Source: Prescottella sp. R16 (GTDB lineage Bacteria; Actinomycetota; Actinomycetes; Mycobacteriales; Mycobacteriaceae). Taken from it: DNA of 64,000 bases. The translations under genes and the position numbers were made by a program. The stretch covers positions 3,720,001 through 3,784,000 of the forward strand of contig NZ_CP130943.1 of the NCBI RefSeq assembly GCF_030656875.1, written 5' to 3'. The notes under the pieces were generated by a model. It did no database searches. It was not told the origin of the DNA and saw only the letters and a list, made by a program, of their open reading frames with translations. How positions within the stretch are numbered: position 1 is the stretch's first letter; each line of letters starts with the position of its first letter. Of the stretch, positions 1 through 9,938 are shown piece by piece.

Positions 1-737
1 AGGTCCGCGCCCTCCGCCAGATCGAGATCCACCTCGAGCAGCGACTCGCGACGGTTCGCCGGATCCTGCTGGTAGGTGCGCCGGTCCCCCTCGAGCGACG
101 AGCCGACGGCCTCCCGGAACGGCCCGTAGAACGCGGACGCGTACTTCGCCGAGTACGCCAGCTGGCCCACGTCGACGTGCCCCGCCGCGTCCAGCCCCTT
201 GCGGATCGCGGCGACCTGGCCGTCCATCATGCCGCTCGGACCCAGCAGATGCGCTCCGGCGTCGGCCTGCGCGACCGCCATGTCCACGTACCGGGCCAGG
301 GTCGCATCGTTGTCGACGCGACCGTCGTCGGTCAGCACACCGCAGTGTCCGTGCGCGGTGAACTCGTCGAGACACGTATCGGCCATCAGCACCGTCGCAT
401 CACCCAGCTCGGACCGCAGAGCCGCCAGCCCCCGGTTGAGGATGCCGTCCGGATCGGACGCCCCCGATCCCTCGGTGTCCTTGTCCTCCTCACGCGGCAC
501 CCCGAACAGCATCAGCCCGCCCACCCCGGCGGCCACGGCGTCGGTCGCAGCCGCCCGCAACGAATCGAGAGTGTGCTGGACGACGCCCGGCATCGACGAA
601 ATCTCGCGCGGCGCATCGATACCGTCCGCGACGAACATCGGCAACACCAGATGCCGTGGCTCCAAAGAGGTTTCGGCAACCAGTCGGCGCATCGCCGACG
701 TCCCCCGCAAACGGCGGGGACGACGAGTGGGGAACAT
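1..737 (-). CDS. hemB: Porphobilinogen synthase (5-aminolevulinate dehydratase), C-terminus beyond window
   Basis: HemB condenses two 5-aminolevulinate molecules to porphobilinogen in cytosolic haem synthesis. The first 245 or so residues are in the window. ATG at 737 is the chosen start. Visible are the metal-site stretch [14 protein letters not shown] (about residues 120-133) and the first Schiff-base lysine region (YSAKYAS, Lys198); the second active-site lysine lies beyond the left edge. The metal site has Cys122 and Cys132 but Asp124 where the classical zinc enzymes have a third Cys. It is the last gene of the rex-hem operon, separated from hemD by a strong hairpin. Confidence 0.95.
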   Translation of the reverse strand, partial: MFPTRRPRRLRGTSAMRRLVAETSLEPRHLVLPMFVADGIDAPREISSMPGVVQHTLDSLRAAATDAVAAGVGGLMLFGVPREEDKDTEGSGASDPDGILNRGLAALRSELGDATVLMADTCLDEFTAHGHCGVLTDDGRVDNDATLARYVDMAVAQADAGAHLLGPSGMMDGQVAAIRKGLDAAGHVDVGQLAYSAKYASAFYGPFREAVGSSLEGDRRTYQQDPANRRESLLEVDLDLAEGAD

Positions 738-765
738 GGGGGCCGCAGCCCTCCCTTCGGTCGGG

Positions 766-814
766 CCTTGTGTGCCTTTCCGGTAGTAACCGACTACCGG
801 AAAGGCACACAGGG
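766..814 (-). terminator. Palindromic hairpin between hemD and hemB
   Basis: Arms 766-787 and 793-814 pair over 22 bp with one G-T wobble around a 5-nt loop. It begins five bases after the hemD stop codon. The stem contains the core TTTCCGGTAGT, which recurs at 11175-11222 and in imperfect form at 55708-55755. It probably terminates or attenuates transcription between hemD and hemB, or protects the upstream mRNA. Confidence 0.75.
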
Positions 815-818
815 TGCG

Positions 819-2384
819 TCAGCGCCGGGCGCGGGACTTCTTGCGCGGCGGGGGCAGTGCGCCCTCGGCACGCAGTCGGGCGGCGTGCTCGGCGAGGGCC
901 TCGACGAGGGGACCCATCTGCGCGGTCTCCGGCTGGACGTCGACACGCAGACCGAACTCGATGGCGGTCTCGGCGGTCTTGGGGCCGATGCACGCGACGA
1001 TCGTGCGGGCGTGCGGCTTGCCGGCGATGCCGACGAGGTTGCGCACGGTCGACGACGACGTGAAGCACACGGCGTCGAAGCCACCCGTCTTGATCATTTC
1101 GCGGGTCTCGGCCGGCGGCGGCGCAGCCCGGACGGTGCGGTAGGCGGTGACGTCGTCGATCTCCCAGCCACGTTCGCGCAGGCCTTCGGCGAGGGTTTCG
1201 GTGGCGATGTCGGCGCGCGGCAGCAGGACCCGGTTGACGGGGTCGAACACCTCGTCGTACGGCGGGAAGTCGGCGAGCAGGCCTTCGCTGGACTGCTCCC
1301 CGGACGGCAGCAGTTCCGGGGTGATGCCGAACGAGCGGACCTTCTCCGCGGTGGCTTCACCGACGCAGGCGATCTTCACGCCGGAGAAGGCGCGGGCGTC
1401 GAGGCCGAACGCCTCGAACTTCTCCCACACGGCGCGGACCGCATTGGTGGAGGTGAACACCACCCACTGGAAGCGGCCGTCGACGAGGCCCTTGACGGCC
1501 CGCTCCATCTGGGCGGGGCTGCGGGGCGGTTCGACAGCGATGGTCGGCACCTCGATGGGGATGGCGCCGTGCGTGACGAGCCGGTTGCTCATGTCGGCGG
1601 CCTGTTCCTTGGTGCGCGGCACCAGGACGGTCCAGCCGTACAGGGCACGAGATTCCCACCACGACAGCTTGTTCCGCTGTCCGACGATCTTGCCGACCGT
1701 GACGATCAGCGGGCCGACCAGTTCGGAGCCGGCCTCGTTGAGGGTCGCGAGGGTGGCCTCGACGGTGCGCTGCTGGCGGGTGGTGCCGCGGACGGTGATC
1801 GCGGCCGGGGTCTGCGGGGCCAGACCGTGCTCGACGAGCGCGCTCGCGGTCTCGGCGAGGTGCGCGGCGGACGCGTGCAGCACCAGCGGACCGGGGGCGG
1901 CGGCCAGCGCCTTCCAGTCGACCTCGCCGCGCACGTCGGCCTCGGTATGCGTCGACCCGAAGGCCATACCGGCGTAGCTGGGGACGGTCGACCCGGACGG
2001 CAGGCCGGGCAGCACCTCGAACACCACCTGGGTGCGGGCGACGGCGTTGACCTCGGCGATCACCGAATCGGACGTGAGGGGATCGCCGGCGACGAGGCGG
2101 ACCACGTCGTGGCCGTTCCTGGCCTCGGCGACGAGCGTCTTGGCGACCTCGGCGGGCTCGCCCAGAGCGGGCCGGACCTCGGCGATCGGCTCGCCGGTCT
2201 CGGGGTGGCGGCCGAGTTCGGCACCGACGAGTGCGGTCACACCCTTGTCGACGTCGGGGTCGGTGAATGCCAGCGCGGCCGACGCGAGGACGTCCCGCGC
2301 GCGGACGGTGAGCAGCGCCGGGTCGCCGGGACCCGATCCCACGAAGAGGATCCGTCCGGGGCTGTTCTTACGGACTCGGCTCAT
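819..2384 (-). CDS. hemD: Uroporphyrinogen-III C-methyltransferase-like / uroporphyrinogen-III synthase fusion
   Basis: A 521-residue two-domain protein. The N-terminal half (about residues 1-250) is a tetrapyrrole-methylase fold with the glycine-rich opening VGSGPGDPALLTVRA typical of SUMT/CobA enzymes. The C-terminal half (about 255-500) is a HemD domain that cyclises hydroxymethylbilane to uroporphyrinogen III. The same fusion is usual in actinobacteria (mycobacterial Rv0511). ATG at 2384 has GGAG eight bases upstream. It follows hemC after a 72-nt gap and ends in a basic tail. Whether the N-terminal domain is an active methyltransferase cannot be told from sequence alone. Confidence 0.93.
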   Translation of the reverse strand: MSRVRKNSPGRILFVGSGPGDPALLTVRARDVLASAALAFTDPDVDKGVTALVGAELGRHPETGEPIAEVRPALGEPAEVAKTLVAEARNGHDVVRLVAGDPLTSDSVIAEVNAVARTQVVFEVLPGLPSGSTVPSYAGMAFGSTHTEADVRGEVDWKALAAAPGPLVLHASAAHLAETASALVEHGLAPQTPAAITVRGTTRQQRTVEATLATLNEAGSELVGPLIVTVGKIVGQRNKLSWWESRALYGWTVLVPRTKEQAADMSNRLVTHGAIPIEVPTIAVEPPRSPAQMERAVKGLVDGRFQWVVFTSTNAVRAVWEKFEAFGLDARAFSGVKIACVGEATAEKVRSFGITPELLPSGEQSSEGLLADFPPYDEVFDPVNRVLLPRADIATETLAEGLRERGWEIDDVTAYRTVRAAPPPAETREMIKTGGFDAVCFTSSSTVRNLVGIAGKPHARTIVACIGPKTAETAIEFGLRVDVQPETAQMGPLVEALAEHAARLRAEGALPPPRKKSRARR

Positions 2385-2456
2385 CGGTAGTTCTCCAGTG
2401 CGGTGTCATGTCGATGGGGACAACGTGCAATATCGGGCCGTCTGGGGCGGTACCGG

Positions 2457-3407
2457 TCAAGCATCGGCATCACCGTCCTCGGCGGCTGTCATCAGATCTC
2501 GTGCACCGAGGTCGAGGAGTTCGCGTGCGACGGCACGTCCCAGCTCGTCCGCACGATCGGGCGCCCCCACGGCACTCGCCCGAATCACATCCGAACCGTC
2601 GAGTGCGGCGGCGCAGCCGCGCACCGACAGTTCCTCGAACACCAGGCCGTTGTCGTCGAGCGATTCGACGACCTCCGCGATCGCGCCGACCGGGGCCGTG
2701 CAGCCGGCCTCGAGTTCGGCGAGCAACGCCCGTTCCGCGACGACGGCGGCACGCGAGGCCGTGTCGTCGAGCTGGGCGAGTATCGCGATCAGTTCCGGGT
2801 TGTCGGAACGACATTCGACGGCCAGCGCACCCTGCGACGGGGCCGGCAGCATCTGCACGGGCTCGAGGGTTTCGGTGATGCGGTCGGTCCGGCCGATGCG
2901 GGACAGGCCGGCGCGGGCGATCACGATCGCGTCGAGTTCACCGGAGCTGACCTTGCCCAGTCGCGTGTCGATGTTGCCGCGCAGTTCCTCGATCTCGAGG
3001 CCCAGACCGAGCGCCCGCAGCTGCGCACGGCGGCGCGGCGCGGACGTGCCGACGCGGGATCCGGGCGGCAGTTCCCCGAGGACGAGTCCGTCGCGGGCGA
3101 CCAGTGCGTCCCGCGGGTCCTCGCGGGTGGGGACCGCGGCCACGACGAGGTCGTCGGGCTGCGCGGTCGGCAGGTCCTTGAACGAGTGCACGGCGACGTC
3201 GACGTCCCCGGCGAGCAGTGCCTCGCGCAGTTCCGCGACGAAGACACCGACACCGATCCGCTGCACCGGGCCAGGGGTGACATCGCCCTTGGTCTTGATG
3301 ATCACCAGTTCGGCGGGATGTCCGGCCGCGATCAGGGCGTCCCGCACGGTACCGGCCTGTGTCGTGGCCAGCAGGCTGCCACGGGTTCCGATTCGCAGGA
3401 CGCTCAT
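2457..3407 (-). CDS. hemC: Hydroxymethylbilane synthase (porphobilinogen deaminase)
   Basis: HemC polymerises four porphobilinogen units into hydroxymethylbilane. The 316-residue protein opens with the family signature [13 protein letters not shown] and carries the cofactor-attachment segment [10 protein letters not shown], whose Cys binds the dipyrromethane primer covalently. Length is normal for the family. Its ATG overlaps the hemA stop codon by 4 nt, so the two genes are translationally coupled. Confidence 0.96.
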   Translation of the reverse strand: MSVLRIGTRGSLLATTQAGTVRDALIAAGHPAELVIIKTKGDVTPGPVQRIGVGVFVAELREALLAGDVDVAVHSFKDLPTAQPDDLVVAAVPTREDPRDALVARDGLVLGELPPGSRVGTSAPRRRAQLRALGLGLEIEELRGNIDTRLGKVSSGELDAIVIARAGLSRIGRTDRITETLEPVQMLPAPSQGALAVECRSDNPELIAILAQLDDTASRAAVVAERALLAELEAGCTAPVGAIAEVVESLDDNGLVFEELSVRGCAAALDGSDVIRASAVGAPDRADELGRAVARELLDLGARDLMTAAEDGDADA

Positions 3408-4774
3408 GCCTGCACATCCTTTCCAGCGACATCGCCCTCCACGGGGAAGTCACCGAGATCGATGGGGGCGGCGACGGCCTCGGCCACGCCGGGCCTCAGT
3501 TCGAACAGTTCACGCAGCGCGGCCGCGTACGAGTCCCCGCCGGGGGTGGACGCGAGTTGCTTGACCCGCACGGTCGGCGCGTGCAGCAGTTTGTCGACGA
3601 CGCGGCGCACCGTGTTGGCCACCTCGTTGCGCTGCGGGTCCTCGAGGGGCAGCCGTGAATCGAGTCGCATCAGCTCCGCCTCGACCACTTCGGCGGCCCG
3701 GCGGCGCAACGCCGTCACCGTCGGGGTGATCTCCGCGAGCCGCTGCGACGCCAGGTACTGGGACAGCTCGGACGCGACGATCGCCCGCGCCGCATCGGCG
3801 TCGGCGGCGGCCGCACCGGCAGCCGGATCTCGTTGCAGCGCAGCCATGTCCAGCACGACGACATCGGGCAGGCCGGCGACTGCCGGTTCCACGTCACGGG
3901 GCAGGCCGAGGTCGCAGATCACCAGCGGGCGGCCGGTGTCCCGGCCCGCACCTGCGAGCGCACGGTGGGTGTCGGCGAGGGTGACGACCGAGCCGACCGA
4001 CCCGGTGCAGGTGACGAGGACGTCCGACGACGCCATCGCATCCGACAGCTCGTCGAAGTCGATCGCGGTGGCGTCGACACCGTTGCCGGCGGCCGTGGCG
4101 GCGAGGTGCTCGGCGCGGGCACGGGTGCGGTTGACGACGAGGATGCGGCCGATGCCGGCGCGGGTGAGGTGCGCGACCGACAGGCTGCCCATCGCACCGG
4201 CACCGAGGACGACGGCGGTGCGTCCGGCCAGCCCGCCGTCACCGAGGATTCCGGCGGCCCGGTCCAGCGCGACGGAGACCACCGAGGATCCGGCGGCGTC
4301 GATCCCGGTCTCCGAATGCACCCGCTTGCCGACTCGCAGTGCCTGCTGCGCCAGCTCGTGCAGCGCCCGGCCCGCCGCCTGCTGCGCGTCGGCGGCGGCG
4401 TACGCGGTCCGGATCTGTCCGAGGATCTGCTGTTCGCCGACGACCATCGAGTCGAGGCCACCGGCGACCGCGAACAGGTGCTCGGCAGCGGCCTCGCTGT
4501 AGCGGACGTACGCGTGCTGGTGCAGATCGGTGAGAGCGAGCCCGGAATGCGCCGAGAGCAGTTCGCTGATATCGGTGAGCGCGCCGTGGAACGCATCGAC
4601 GATCGCGTAGATCTCGATGCGGTTGCACGTCGAGACGATCATCGCTTCGGAGATGTGGGCCGAGGCCAGCATCTTGTCCGTCAACTTGGGGCGGTCGGTG
4701 TCCGTGACCGCGATCCGCTCGAGGACGGAGACGGGAGCGCTGTGATGCGAGATCCCGACGAGAAGCACACTCAC
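3404..4774 (-). CDS. hemA: Glutamyl-tRNA reductase
   Basis: HemA reduces glutamyl-tRNA to glutamate-1-semialdehyde, the first committed step of C5-pathway haem synthesis. The GTG at 4774 is chosen because the product then starts [15 protein letters not shown], the conserved family N-terminus, giving 456 residues, and because it overlaps the rex stop by 4 nt (GTGA). The catalytic Cys lies in STCNRIEIY; a Rossmann motif [10 protein letters not shown] follows near residue 190. The open frame continues upstream through rex, but that extension is an artefact of high GC. Confidence 0.95.
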   Translation of the reverse strand: MSVLLVGISHHSAPVSVLERIAVTDTDRPKLTDKMLASAHISEAMIVSTCNRIEIYAIVDAFHGALTDISELLSAHSGLALTDLHQHAYVRYSEAAAEHLFAVAGGLDSMVVGEQQILGQIRTAYAAADAQQAAGRALHELAQQALRVGKRVHSETGIDAAGSSVVSVALDRAAGILGDGGLAGRTAVVLGAGAMGSLSVAHLTRAGIGRILVVNRTRARAEHLAATAAGNGVDATAIDFDELSDAMASSDVLVTCTGSVGSVVTLADTHRALAGAGRDTGRPLVICDLGLPRDVEPAVAGLPDVVVLDMAALQRDPAAGAAAADADAARAIVASELSQYLASQRLAEITPTVTALRRRAAEVVEAELMRLDSRLPLEDPQRNEVANTVRRVVDKLLHAPTVRVKQLASTPGGDSYAAALRELFELRPGVAEAVAAPIDLGDFPVEGDVAGKDVQA

Positions 4775-5589
4775 GGCCTGATCACCGATCCATTTCCGGT
4801 CGAAACACCGACCGCCGCTGCCGCGACGGCACCCTGAGAACCACCCGATTCGTCCGGCGGCGTGTTGCGCGCCATGTTGAACGAGAGGACCTGCATCTCC
4901 ATCGCGAGATCGACCCGACGCAGTTCCACGTGGTCGGGGATCTCGAGCGTGAGCGGAGAAAAACTGAGGACGCAGCGCAGACCGGCCGCGACGAACCGAT
5001 CGCACACGTCCTGCGCGGCGTCGTCGGGGGTCGCGATGACGCCGATCGTGGCGTCGAGCGCACGGCAGGCGTCGGTGAGTTCGGCGACGTCCCGGACCGT
5101 GAGTGCACCGATGCGGGTACCGATGCACGCCGGATCGCTGTCGAAGAGGCCGACCATCGAGAACCCGCGGCGATCGAATCCGCCGTAACCGGCCAGCGCA
5201 CGACCCAGGTTGCCGACGCCGACGAGGACGACGCGGTGACCGCGGTCCAGACCCAGCGCCGATTCGATCCGGGCACGCAGCCGGGTGACGTCGTAGCCGA
5301 CGCCGCGAACACCGTTGGGGCCCAGGTACGACAGATCCTTGCGGAGCTTGGCCGACCCCACCCCCGAGGCGGTGGCCAGTTCCTCGCTCGACACGATGAG
5401 CACACCGTCGTCGGCGAGCACTCCCAGGACCCGCAGATACGTCGCCAAACGCGTCACCGTAGCCTGGGGGAGAGCCCGCTGTGTGAGAACCGGCACCTCG
5501 GCCGAGGTTTCCTTGCGGCGGGAGGTGGACGGAGCAGCCCCGGCGACGCTGCGGGCAGAGGCCCCCTGCGCCTGGTGCTGTTCGGTCAC
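4771..5589 (-). CDS. rex: Redox-sensing transcriptional repressor Rex
   Basis: Rex senses the NADH/NAD+ ratio and leaves DNA when NADH is high. The product (272 residues from GTG 5589, preceded by GAGGAG eight bases upstream) has an N-terminal winged helix (about residues 40-110, ending [20 protein letters not shown]) and a Rossmann domain with [10 protein letters not shown]. It heads the operon rex-hemA-hemC-hemD-hemB, the arrangement known from Streptomyces. A Rex operator 84 bp upstream indicates autoregulation of the whole operon. Confidence 0.95.
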   Translation of the reverse strand: MTEQHQAQGASARSVAGAAPSTSRRKETSAEVPVLTQRALPQATVTRLATYLRVLGVLADDGVLIVSSEELATASGVGSAKLRKDLSYLGPNGVRGVGYDVTRLRARIESALGLDRGHRVVLVGVGNLGRALAGYGGFDRRGFSMVGLFDSDPACIGTRIGALTVRDVAELTDACRALDATIGVIATPDDAAQDVCDRFVAAGLRCVLSFSPLTLEIPDHVELRRVDLAMEMQVLSFNMARNTPPDESGGSQGAVAAAAVGVSTGNGSVIRP

Positions 5590-5672
5590 GTCGATGGCTC
5601 CTCGTCCGGTCGGCCGTGTACCCCGACCTTCCACGGAAGCGTCGGGGGATTTGTTGAGACCACGGTAACCGC

Positions 5673-5690
5673 TTGTGAAGCCATGCACAA
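5673..5690. promoter_or_regulatory. Rex operator (ROP) upstream of rex-hemACDB
   Basis: The 18-mer TTGTGAAGCCATGCACAA matches the Rex consensus TTGTGAAnnnnTTCACAA at all but one defined position. It lies 84 bp before the rex start codon, where an autoregulatory operator is expected. Confidence 0.88.
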
Positions 5691-5799
5691 AGTTGCCGGG
5701 AGACCGCTGCACGTGCTCTCACCTGCGCAGTGATCATTTCCGGCCGTCGAGGGTGACCCTCCCCACTCCCCCGGCCGGGCGCCCGCACCGGGCCGGGTT

Positions 5800-6063
5800 T
5801 CAGCCCGCGGACAGGTCCGCGCGCAGCCGATCCTCGTCGACTTCCCAGTAGCTGTGCTCCTTGCCGTCGAGCAGAACGACAGGCAACCGGTCGCCGTACT
5901 CGGCCCGCAGATCCGGCTGCTCGGAGGCGGCTTCGTCGACGTCGATGCAGGTCAGTTCCAGATCGAACTCACCGCAGATCACGTCGAGCACTTCCCGTGC
6001 CGGCACGCACGCGCCACAGCCCGCACGGGTGAGCAGAACGATCCGGTGTCGCGACTGTTCCAT
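5800..6063 (-). CDS. Glutaredoxin-like thioredoxin-fold protein (Rv0508-like)
   Basis: A small (87 aa) thioredoxin-fold protein with a Cys-x-x-Cys pair in [15 protein letters not shown] near the N-terminus and the cis-Pro region [13 protein letters not shown] at 6063 is preferred because GGGGGAGA precedes it and the thioredoxin fold starts at once. It belongs to the DUF836/glutaredoxin-like family that accompanies hemA in mycobacteria. A role in thiol-disulfide exchange is inferred; the partner is unknown. Confidence 0.85.
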   Translation of the reverse strand: MEQSRHRIVLLTRAGCGACVPAREVLDVICGEFDLELTCIDVDEAASEQPDLRAEYGDRLPVVLLDGKEHSYWEVDEDRLRADLSAG

Positions 6064-6244
6064 GCGGTCCAGTCTCCCCCACACCGCTCCGGGATCGACG
6101 ACCGGCGCAACGACAGCCGGGTTCCCGGCCGGCACGATTTCGAGACGAACATCACACACCCCCGGTGGGACCCGCGTCCGACGGGATCGGCACGGTTCGT
6201 CCGGCTAGGGTGAGCGGCAGGTGTCTGCGACACAGGAGGTGCGT

Positions 6245-7366
6245 GTGCCTGGGCGATCACTGCCGATCGGCGCGAGATTCGGGGTGGGTCTGTCCGGGAT
6301 CCTGCGCCCGGGCCGCCGCCGGATCCGGAATCTGCTGGGACCGAGCGAAGCCGAACTACGCGCCAACGTCGCCGGTGAGGCCAGCGCCGATGCCGCCCTC
6401 GCGCTGCAGGAAGCCGAGGCCCCGGCCGTCACCGAGACCCCCGAGCCCACCGAGGCCGTGAAGGTTGCGGAGTCTTCGGAGTCTTCGGATGCTGTGAAGT
6501 CTTCGGAATCTCCGGAAGACGCCGAGCCCGGCGAACCGGCCGAGCCGACCGAACCCATCGAGCCCGTCACACCCACGGTTCCCCGCGACCTGACCGCCGC
6601 CGCGTTCTTCGACGTCGACAACACGATGGTGCAGGGCGCGTCGATCATCCACTTCGCCCGCGGCCTGGCCGCCCGCAAATACCTCCGGACGTCGGACCTC
6701 GCCGATTTCGCGTGGAAGCAGGTCAAGTTCCGGGTCACCGGCAAGGAGAACAGCGACGACGTCGCGCAGGGCCGGGAGAAGGCACTGTCGTTCGTCGCGG
6801 GCCGGTCGACCGCCGAACTCGCGCGACTCGGCGAGGAGATCTACGACGAGGTCATCGCCGACAAGATCTGGGACGGCACCCGGGCGCTCGCACAGATGCA
6901 TCTCGACGCCGGTCAGCAGGTGTGGCTGGTGACCGCGACCCCCGTCGAACTGGCGCAGGTGATCGCGAAGCGCCTCGGGCTGACGGGTGCGCTGGGCACG
7001 GTCGCCGAGAGCGAGGACGGCGTGTTCACCGGCCGACTCGTCGGCGACATCCTGCACGGACTCGGCAAGGCGCATGCGGTGCGTACCCTCGCCATCCGGG
7101 AGGGCCTCAACCTCAAGCGCTGCACCGCGTATTCGGACAGTTACAACGACGTGCCGATGCTGTCGCTCGTCGGCACCGCCGTCGCCGTCAACCCGGATGC
7201 GGATCTGCGGGAGCTCGCGAAGACCCGCGGCTGGGAGGTGCGGGACTTCCGCACCGGCCGCAAGGCCGCGAAGGTCGGTATCCCGACGGCGCTGTTGATC
7301 GGTGCGGCCGGGGCCGCGGTGGGCGCGGCCGTCAGCCGGCGTCGCACCGTGGCGGCCGCCGGCTGA
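6245..7366 (+). CDS. HAD-IB family phosphatase (SerB1-like)
   Basis: The first 110 residues are a low-complexity acidic region rich in Glu, Pro and Ser; the phosphatase domain follows. HAD motif I is FFDVDNTMV, motif II is VTATP and motif III/IV lies at the [11 protein letters not shown] segment, as in phosphoserine phosphatase-like subfamily IB enzymes. A small hydrophobic Ala/Gly-rich C-terminus may associate with the membrane. GTG at 6245 is chosen because AGGAGG ends five bases upstream; an in-frame GTG at 6221 has no such site. The mycobacterial counterpart is annotated SerB1, but the substrate is not proven. Confidence 0.88.
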   Translation: MPGRSLPIGARFGVGLSGILRPGRRRIRNLLGPSEAELRANVAGEASADAALALQEAEAPAVTETPEPTEAVKVAESSESSDAVKSSESPEDAEPGEPAEPTEPIEPVTPTVPRDLTAAAFFDVDNTMVQGASIIHFARGLAARKYLRTSDLADFAWKQVKFRVTGKENSDDVAQGREKALSFVAGRSTAELARLGEEIYDEVIADKIWDGTRALAQMHLDAGQQVWLVTATPVELAQVIAKRLGLTGALGTVAESEDGVFTGRLVGDILHGLGKAHAVRTLAIREGLNLKRCTAYSDSYNDVPMLSLVGTAVAVNPDADLRELAKTRGWEVRDFRTGRKAAKVGIPTALLIGAAGAAVGAAVSRRRTVAAAG

Positions 7367-7393
7367 TCCGACGGGACGCGCGCCCGCCGAGGC

Positions 7394-8383
7394 TCAGCCC
7401 AGGAAGACGTTGTGTCGGCGCGCCAGCAGCCGGTAGAGGGTCTGCTGGATGGTCTCCCGCACATGGTCGGTGACCTCGAACAGCACCATCGGATCGTCGG
7501 CCTCGGCGGCGTCGTACGTGTCGGTGACGATCGGGGCCCCGAACTCGATGTACCACTTGGACGGCAGCGGCACGATTCCGAGCGGCCCCAGGTGCGGGAA
7601 CAGCGGGGTGACCGGAAAGTACGGCATGTTCAGCAGCCGGGCCAGCGGTGCGATGTCACCGATCTTCGGGTAGATCTCCTCGGAGCCGACGATCGAGCAC
7701 GGGATGATCGGCACCCCTGCGCGCATCGCGGCGGACACGAACCCACCGCGACCGAACCGCTGCAGCTTGTAGCGCTCGGAGAACGGCTTGCCGATGCCCT
7801 TGTAGCCCTCGGGGAACACGGCCGCCACCTCACCGCCGCGCAGGAGCCGCTCGGCGTCCGGGTGGCAGGCGAGGGTGTGCCCGGCCTTGCGGGCGATGTT
7901 CCCGACGACCGGCATCTCGAACGCCAGATCCGCGGCGAGCATCCGTAGCGCCCGCTGCTGCGGATGGTGGTCGTGGACCGCGACCGATGTCATGAGCGCG
8001 TCGATCGGGACGACACCGGCATGGTTGGCGACGACCAGTGCACCCCCCTCCGCCGGAATGTTCTCGACACCGATCGTCTCGACCCGGAACCACTTCTCGA
8101 ACAGGGGCCGCAGCGCCGGCAGGAACACCGCGTCCGCGAAGTGCGGGTCGTACCCGAACTCGTCCACCTCGTAGTCCCCGGCGAGACGGCGTCGTACGAA
8201 ACCGGCCGCGCCGGCGACCTGGCCGAGAACCCGGCTGCGCAGCCCGTCCGGCTCGTGTCGCTCGCTCGCGGCGGCGATGCCCTCGGGCTCCGGCGCGGGC
8301 GGCGCCGGACGCTGCGGGGCCCGTCGGCGTGCCGTCCGATCCGGCCCGCCGTGCAACGGGATCACCTTCGCCACTTCGTTCAC
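7394..8383 (-). CDS. Lysophospholipid acyltransferase family protein
   Basis: A PlsC-type acyltransferase of 329 residues. The catalytic HX4D motif is in NHAGVVPID and the acceptor-binding stretch is VFPEGYKGIGKP. The first 60 residues are variable and basic/proline rich. GTG 8383 overlaps the stop of the upstream epimerase gene by 4 nt, so both are one transcription unit; the same pair (Rv0501-Rv0502) is conserved in mycobacteria. It probably acylates lysophosphatidate or a related envelope lipid at the membrane. Confidence 0.9.
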   Translation of the reverse strand: MNEVAKVIPLHGGPDRTARRRAPQRPAPPAPEPEGIAAASERHEPDGLRSRVLGQVAGAAGFVRRRLAGDYEVDEFGYDPHFADAVFLPALRPLFEKWFRVETIGVENIPAEGGALVVANHAGVVPIDALMTSVAVHDHHPQQRALRMLAADLAFEMPVVGNIARKAGHTLACHPDAERLLRGGEVAAVFPEGYKGIGKPFSERYKLQRFGRGGFVSAAMRAGVPIIPCSIVGSEEIYPKIGDIAPLARLLNMPYFPVTPLFPHLGPLGIVPLPSKWYIEFGAPIVTDTYDAAEADDPMVLFEVTDHVRETIQQTLYRLLARRHNVFLG

Positions 8384-9438
8384 GAGAGTCCCCTGACCAT
8401 CGTCGACTCGACCCGGTCGACCCAGCCGGGGTCGATCACCGGTTCGAGTCCGGTGCCGCGGACGAAGTCGTCGAGCGCCTGCATCGTCGTCCACCGCGGT
8501 TCGAAACCGAGTTCGGTGCGCATCCTGGTGGTGTCGAGTCCGCATCCGAAGTGGAAGTAGTCGAGCTGTTCGCGGGTGAACGAAAGCATCTGCGAGCCGG
8601 TGAGCGCCCGCCCGACGCTGCGGAACAACGCGAACGGCATCGGCACCTCGACGCGGCCGGCCCGGCGGATCGCCTGCGACATCATCACCGCGCCGTCCCC
8701 GGCGACGTTGAAGGTTCCGGACGGTCCGGTGATCGTCGCCCGGTGCAGTGCGGCGAGCGCGTCCTCCTCGTGCAACAACTGCATGCGGGCGTCGCGGCCC
8801 AGGATGCTCGGCACGATCGGCGACGACAGGTACCGCGCCACCCAGCCGTGCCGGTTCGGCCCCATGAGCGGCGCCAGGCGCAGGATCGACACCGCGATGT
8901 CGGGGCGCCGGCGGCCCAGGCCGCGGGCATAGCCTTCGATGTCGATGCAGTCGCGGGCCCACGCGCCCTGCGGGGGGCGGCGCGCACTCATCTCCTCGGT
9001 GAACTTGGCCGGGTCCTTCGAGCTGCTGCCGTAGACCGCCGACGCGGACCGCAGTACCACCTTCCGGACGCTCGGTGCCTTCTGGCAGACCGCGAACAGC
9101 TGCATCGCACCGATGACGTTCATGTCCTTCATGGCCGCACGGCTACCGGATTTCGGTGCCTGCGCGACGGTCGACGCATGGACGACGGTGTCGACTTCGG
9201 CGCCGCGGATCACCTTCCCGATGAGCGGGTTTCGGATGTCGGCGCGAACGAATTCGGCGCGGCCCATCCGCCGCATCATGTCCTTGCTGGGTGAGACGGC
9301 GTCGACTGCGACGACCCGTTCGACGGACGGATCCTGCGCGAGCCGTGACACCAGGAACCCGCCCGGAAACCGGCTGGCACCGGTCACCAGCACCACCTTC
9401 GGTGGCTGCACCCCACGCTCGTCCGGACTCACCGTCAC
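8380..9438 (-). CDS. NAD-dependent epimerase/dehydratase family protein (GalE2-like)
   Basis: An extended SDR protein of 352 residues. The nucleotide-binding loop is TGASRFPGG. The position of the usual catalytic Tyr-x3-Lys reads GYARGLGRRRP, with Tyr but no Lys, so classical epimerase activity is doubtful. The mycobacterial neighbour is called galE2 by similarity only. GTG 9438 is used; a TAGGCT -10-like element lies about 25 bp upstream. It is coupled to the acyltransferase gene. Confidence 0.85.
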   Translation of the reverse strand: MTVSPDERGVQPPKVVLVTGASRFPGGFLVSRLAQDPSVERVVAVDAVSPSKDMMRRMGRAEFVRADIRNPLIGKVIRGAEVDTVVHASTVAQAPKSGSRAAMKDMNVIGAMQLFAVCQKAPSVRKVVLRSASAVYGSSSKDPAKFTEEMSARRPPQGAWARDCIDIEGYARGLGRRRPDIAVSILRLAPLMGPNRHGWVARYLSSPIVPSILGRDARMQLLHEEDALAALHRATITGPSGTFNVAGDGAVMMSQAIRRAGRVEVPMPFALFRSVGRALTGSQMLSFTREQLDYFHFGCGLDTTRMRTELGFEPRWTTMQALDDFVRGTGLEPVIDPGWVDRVESTMVRGLS

Positions 9439-9574
9439 CCCCGTCCTCGTCGTCTCGAGGCGAGCCTAACGAAATCCGGGGACCTTGGAAGGGTTCGGCT
9501 CGAGCCTTTACACGGCGGCAACACGGGTACGACCGGTCTGTCCCGCCCCGAATGCGAACCGTCCCCGAAACACG

Positions 9575-9609
9575 CGGATGCCCGCCACCGATTCGGTGAC
9601 GGGCATCCG
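9575..9609 (-). terminator. Hairpin terminator after bS22 gene
   Basis: Arms 9575-9590 and 9594-9609 pair over 16 bp with one mismatch around a 3-nt loop. It starts about 20 nt past the bS22 stop codon. Confidence 0.75.
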
Positions 9610-9629
9610 TGCTCGTGAGCCGCTGGGGC

Positions 9630-9731
9630 TTACTTACCGAGCTTCCGACGCTGGACGCGCGTGCGACGGAGCAGCTTGCGGTGCTTCTTCTTCGACATAC
9701 GCTTGCGGCGCTTCTTGATCACTGAACCCAT
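9630..9731 (-). CDS. Small ribosomal subunit protein bS22 (AURKAIP1/COX24 domain)
   Basis: A 33-codon gene encoding a very basic peptide that begins [20 protein letters not shown] and ends in [12 protein letters not shown]. Translation was read directly from the minus strand between 9731 and the TAA at 9630-9632. To my recollection the peptide is essentially the same as the M. smegmatis ribosomal protein bS22 (Rv0500B in M. tuberculosis), which was first recognised in ribosome structures. The order proC, HTH protein, bS22, epimerase matches mycobacteria. Such a gene is easily missed by automated calling because of its size. Confidence 0.93.
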
Positions 9732-9890
9732 GGTGGGTGTCCCTCTTCTCTAGCGTTCAGCGCACGCCGGTCACGTACGCCTGTGTCATTTACTGGCGCT
9801 TCAGGCCTCGTTTGCCACTGGCCGCTCTCACGGCCCCAGCGCCTGACGGACACCGGCTGGCTGGTACGACGACTCACGATCGTACCGGGG

Positions 9891-9926
9891 CGGGTGGGCT
9901 CGGCGGAAACCGAGGTTCCCCACCCG
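9891..9926 (-). terminator. Hairpin terminator after the HTH gene
   Basis: An outer stem pairs 9891-9898 with 9919-9926 and an inner stem pairs 9899-9903 with 9910-9914, with a small one-sided bulge. It lies just beyond the stop codon at 9939. A second short hairpin (9863-9869/9880-9886) follows. The 200-nt gap also must hold the bS22 promoter. Confidence 0.6.
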
Positions 9927-9938
9927 TGCGTCGGCAGG

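Noticed and set aside
177..2390. Long plus-strand open frame opposite hemB and hemD
   Set aside because: It is the antisense shadow of two clear minus-strand genes; composition is Arg/Gly/His rich and no domain is recognisable. The same reasoning removes many long antisense frames across the window.
3404..5788. Very long minus-strand frame joining hemA with upstream sequence
   Set aside because: The upstream part lies across rex in another frame; conserved HemA begins only at GTG 4774.
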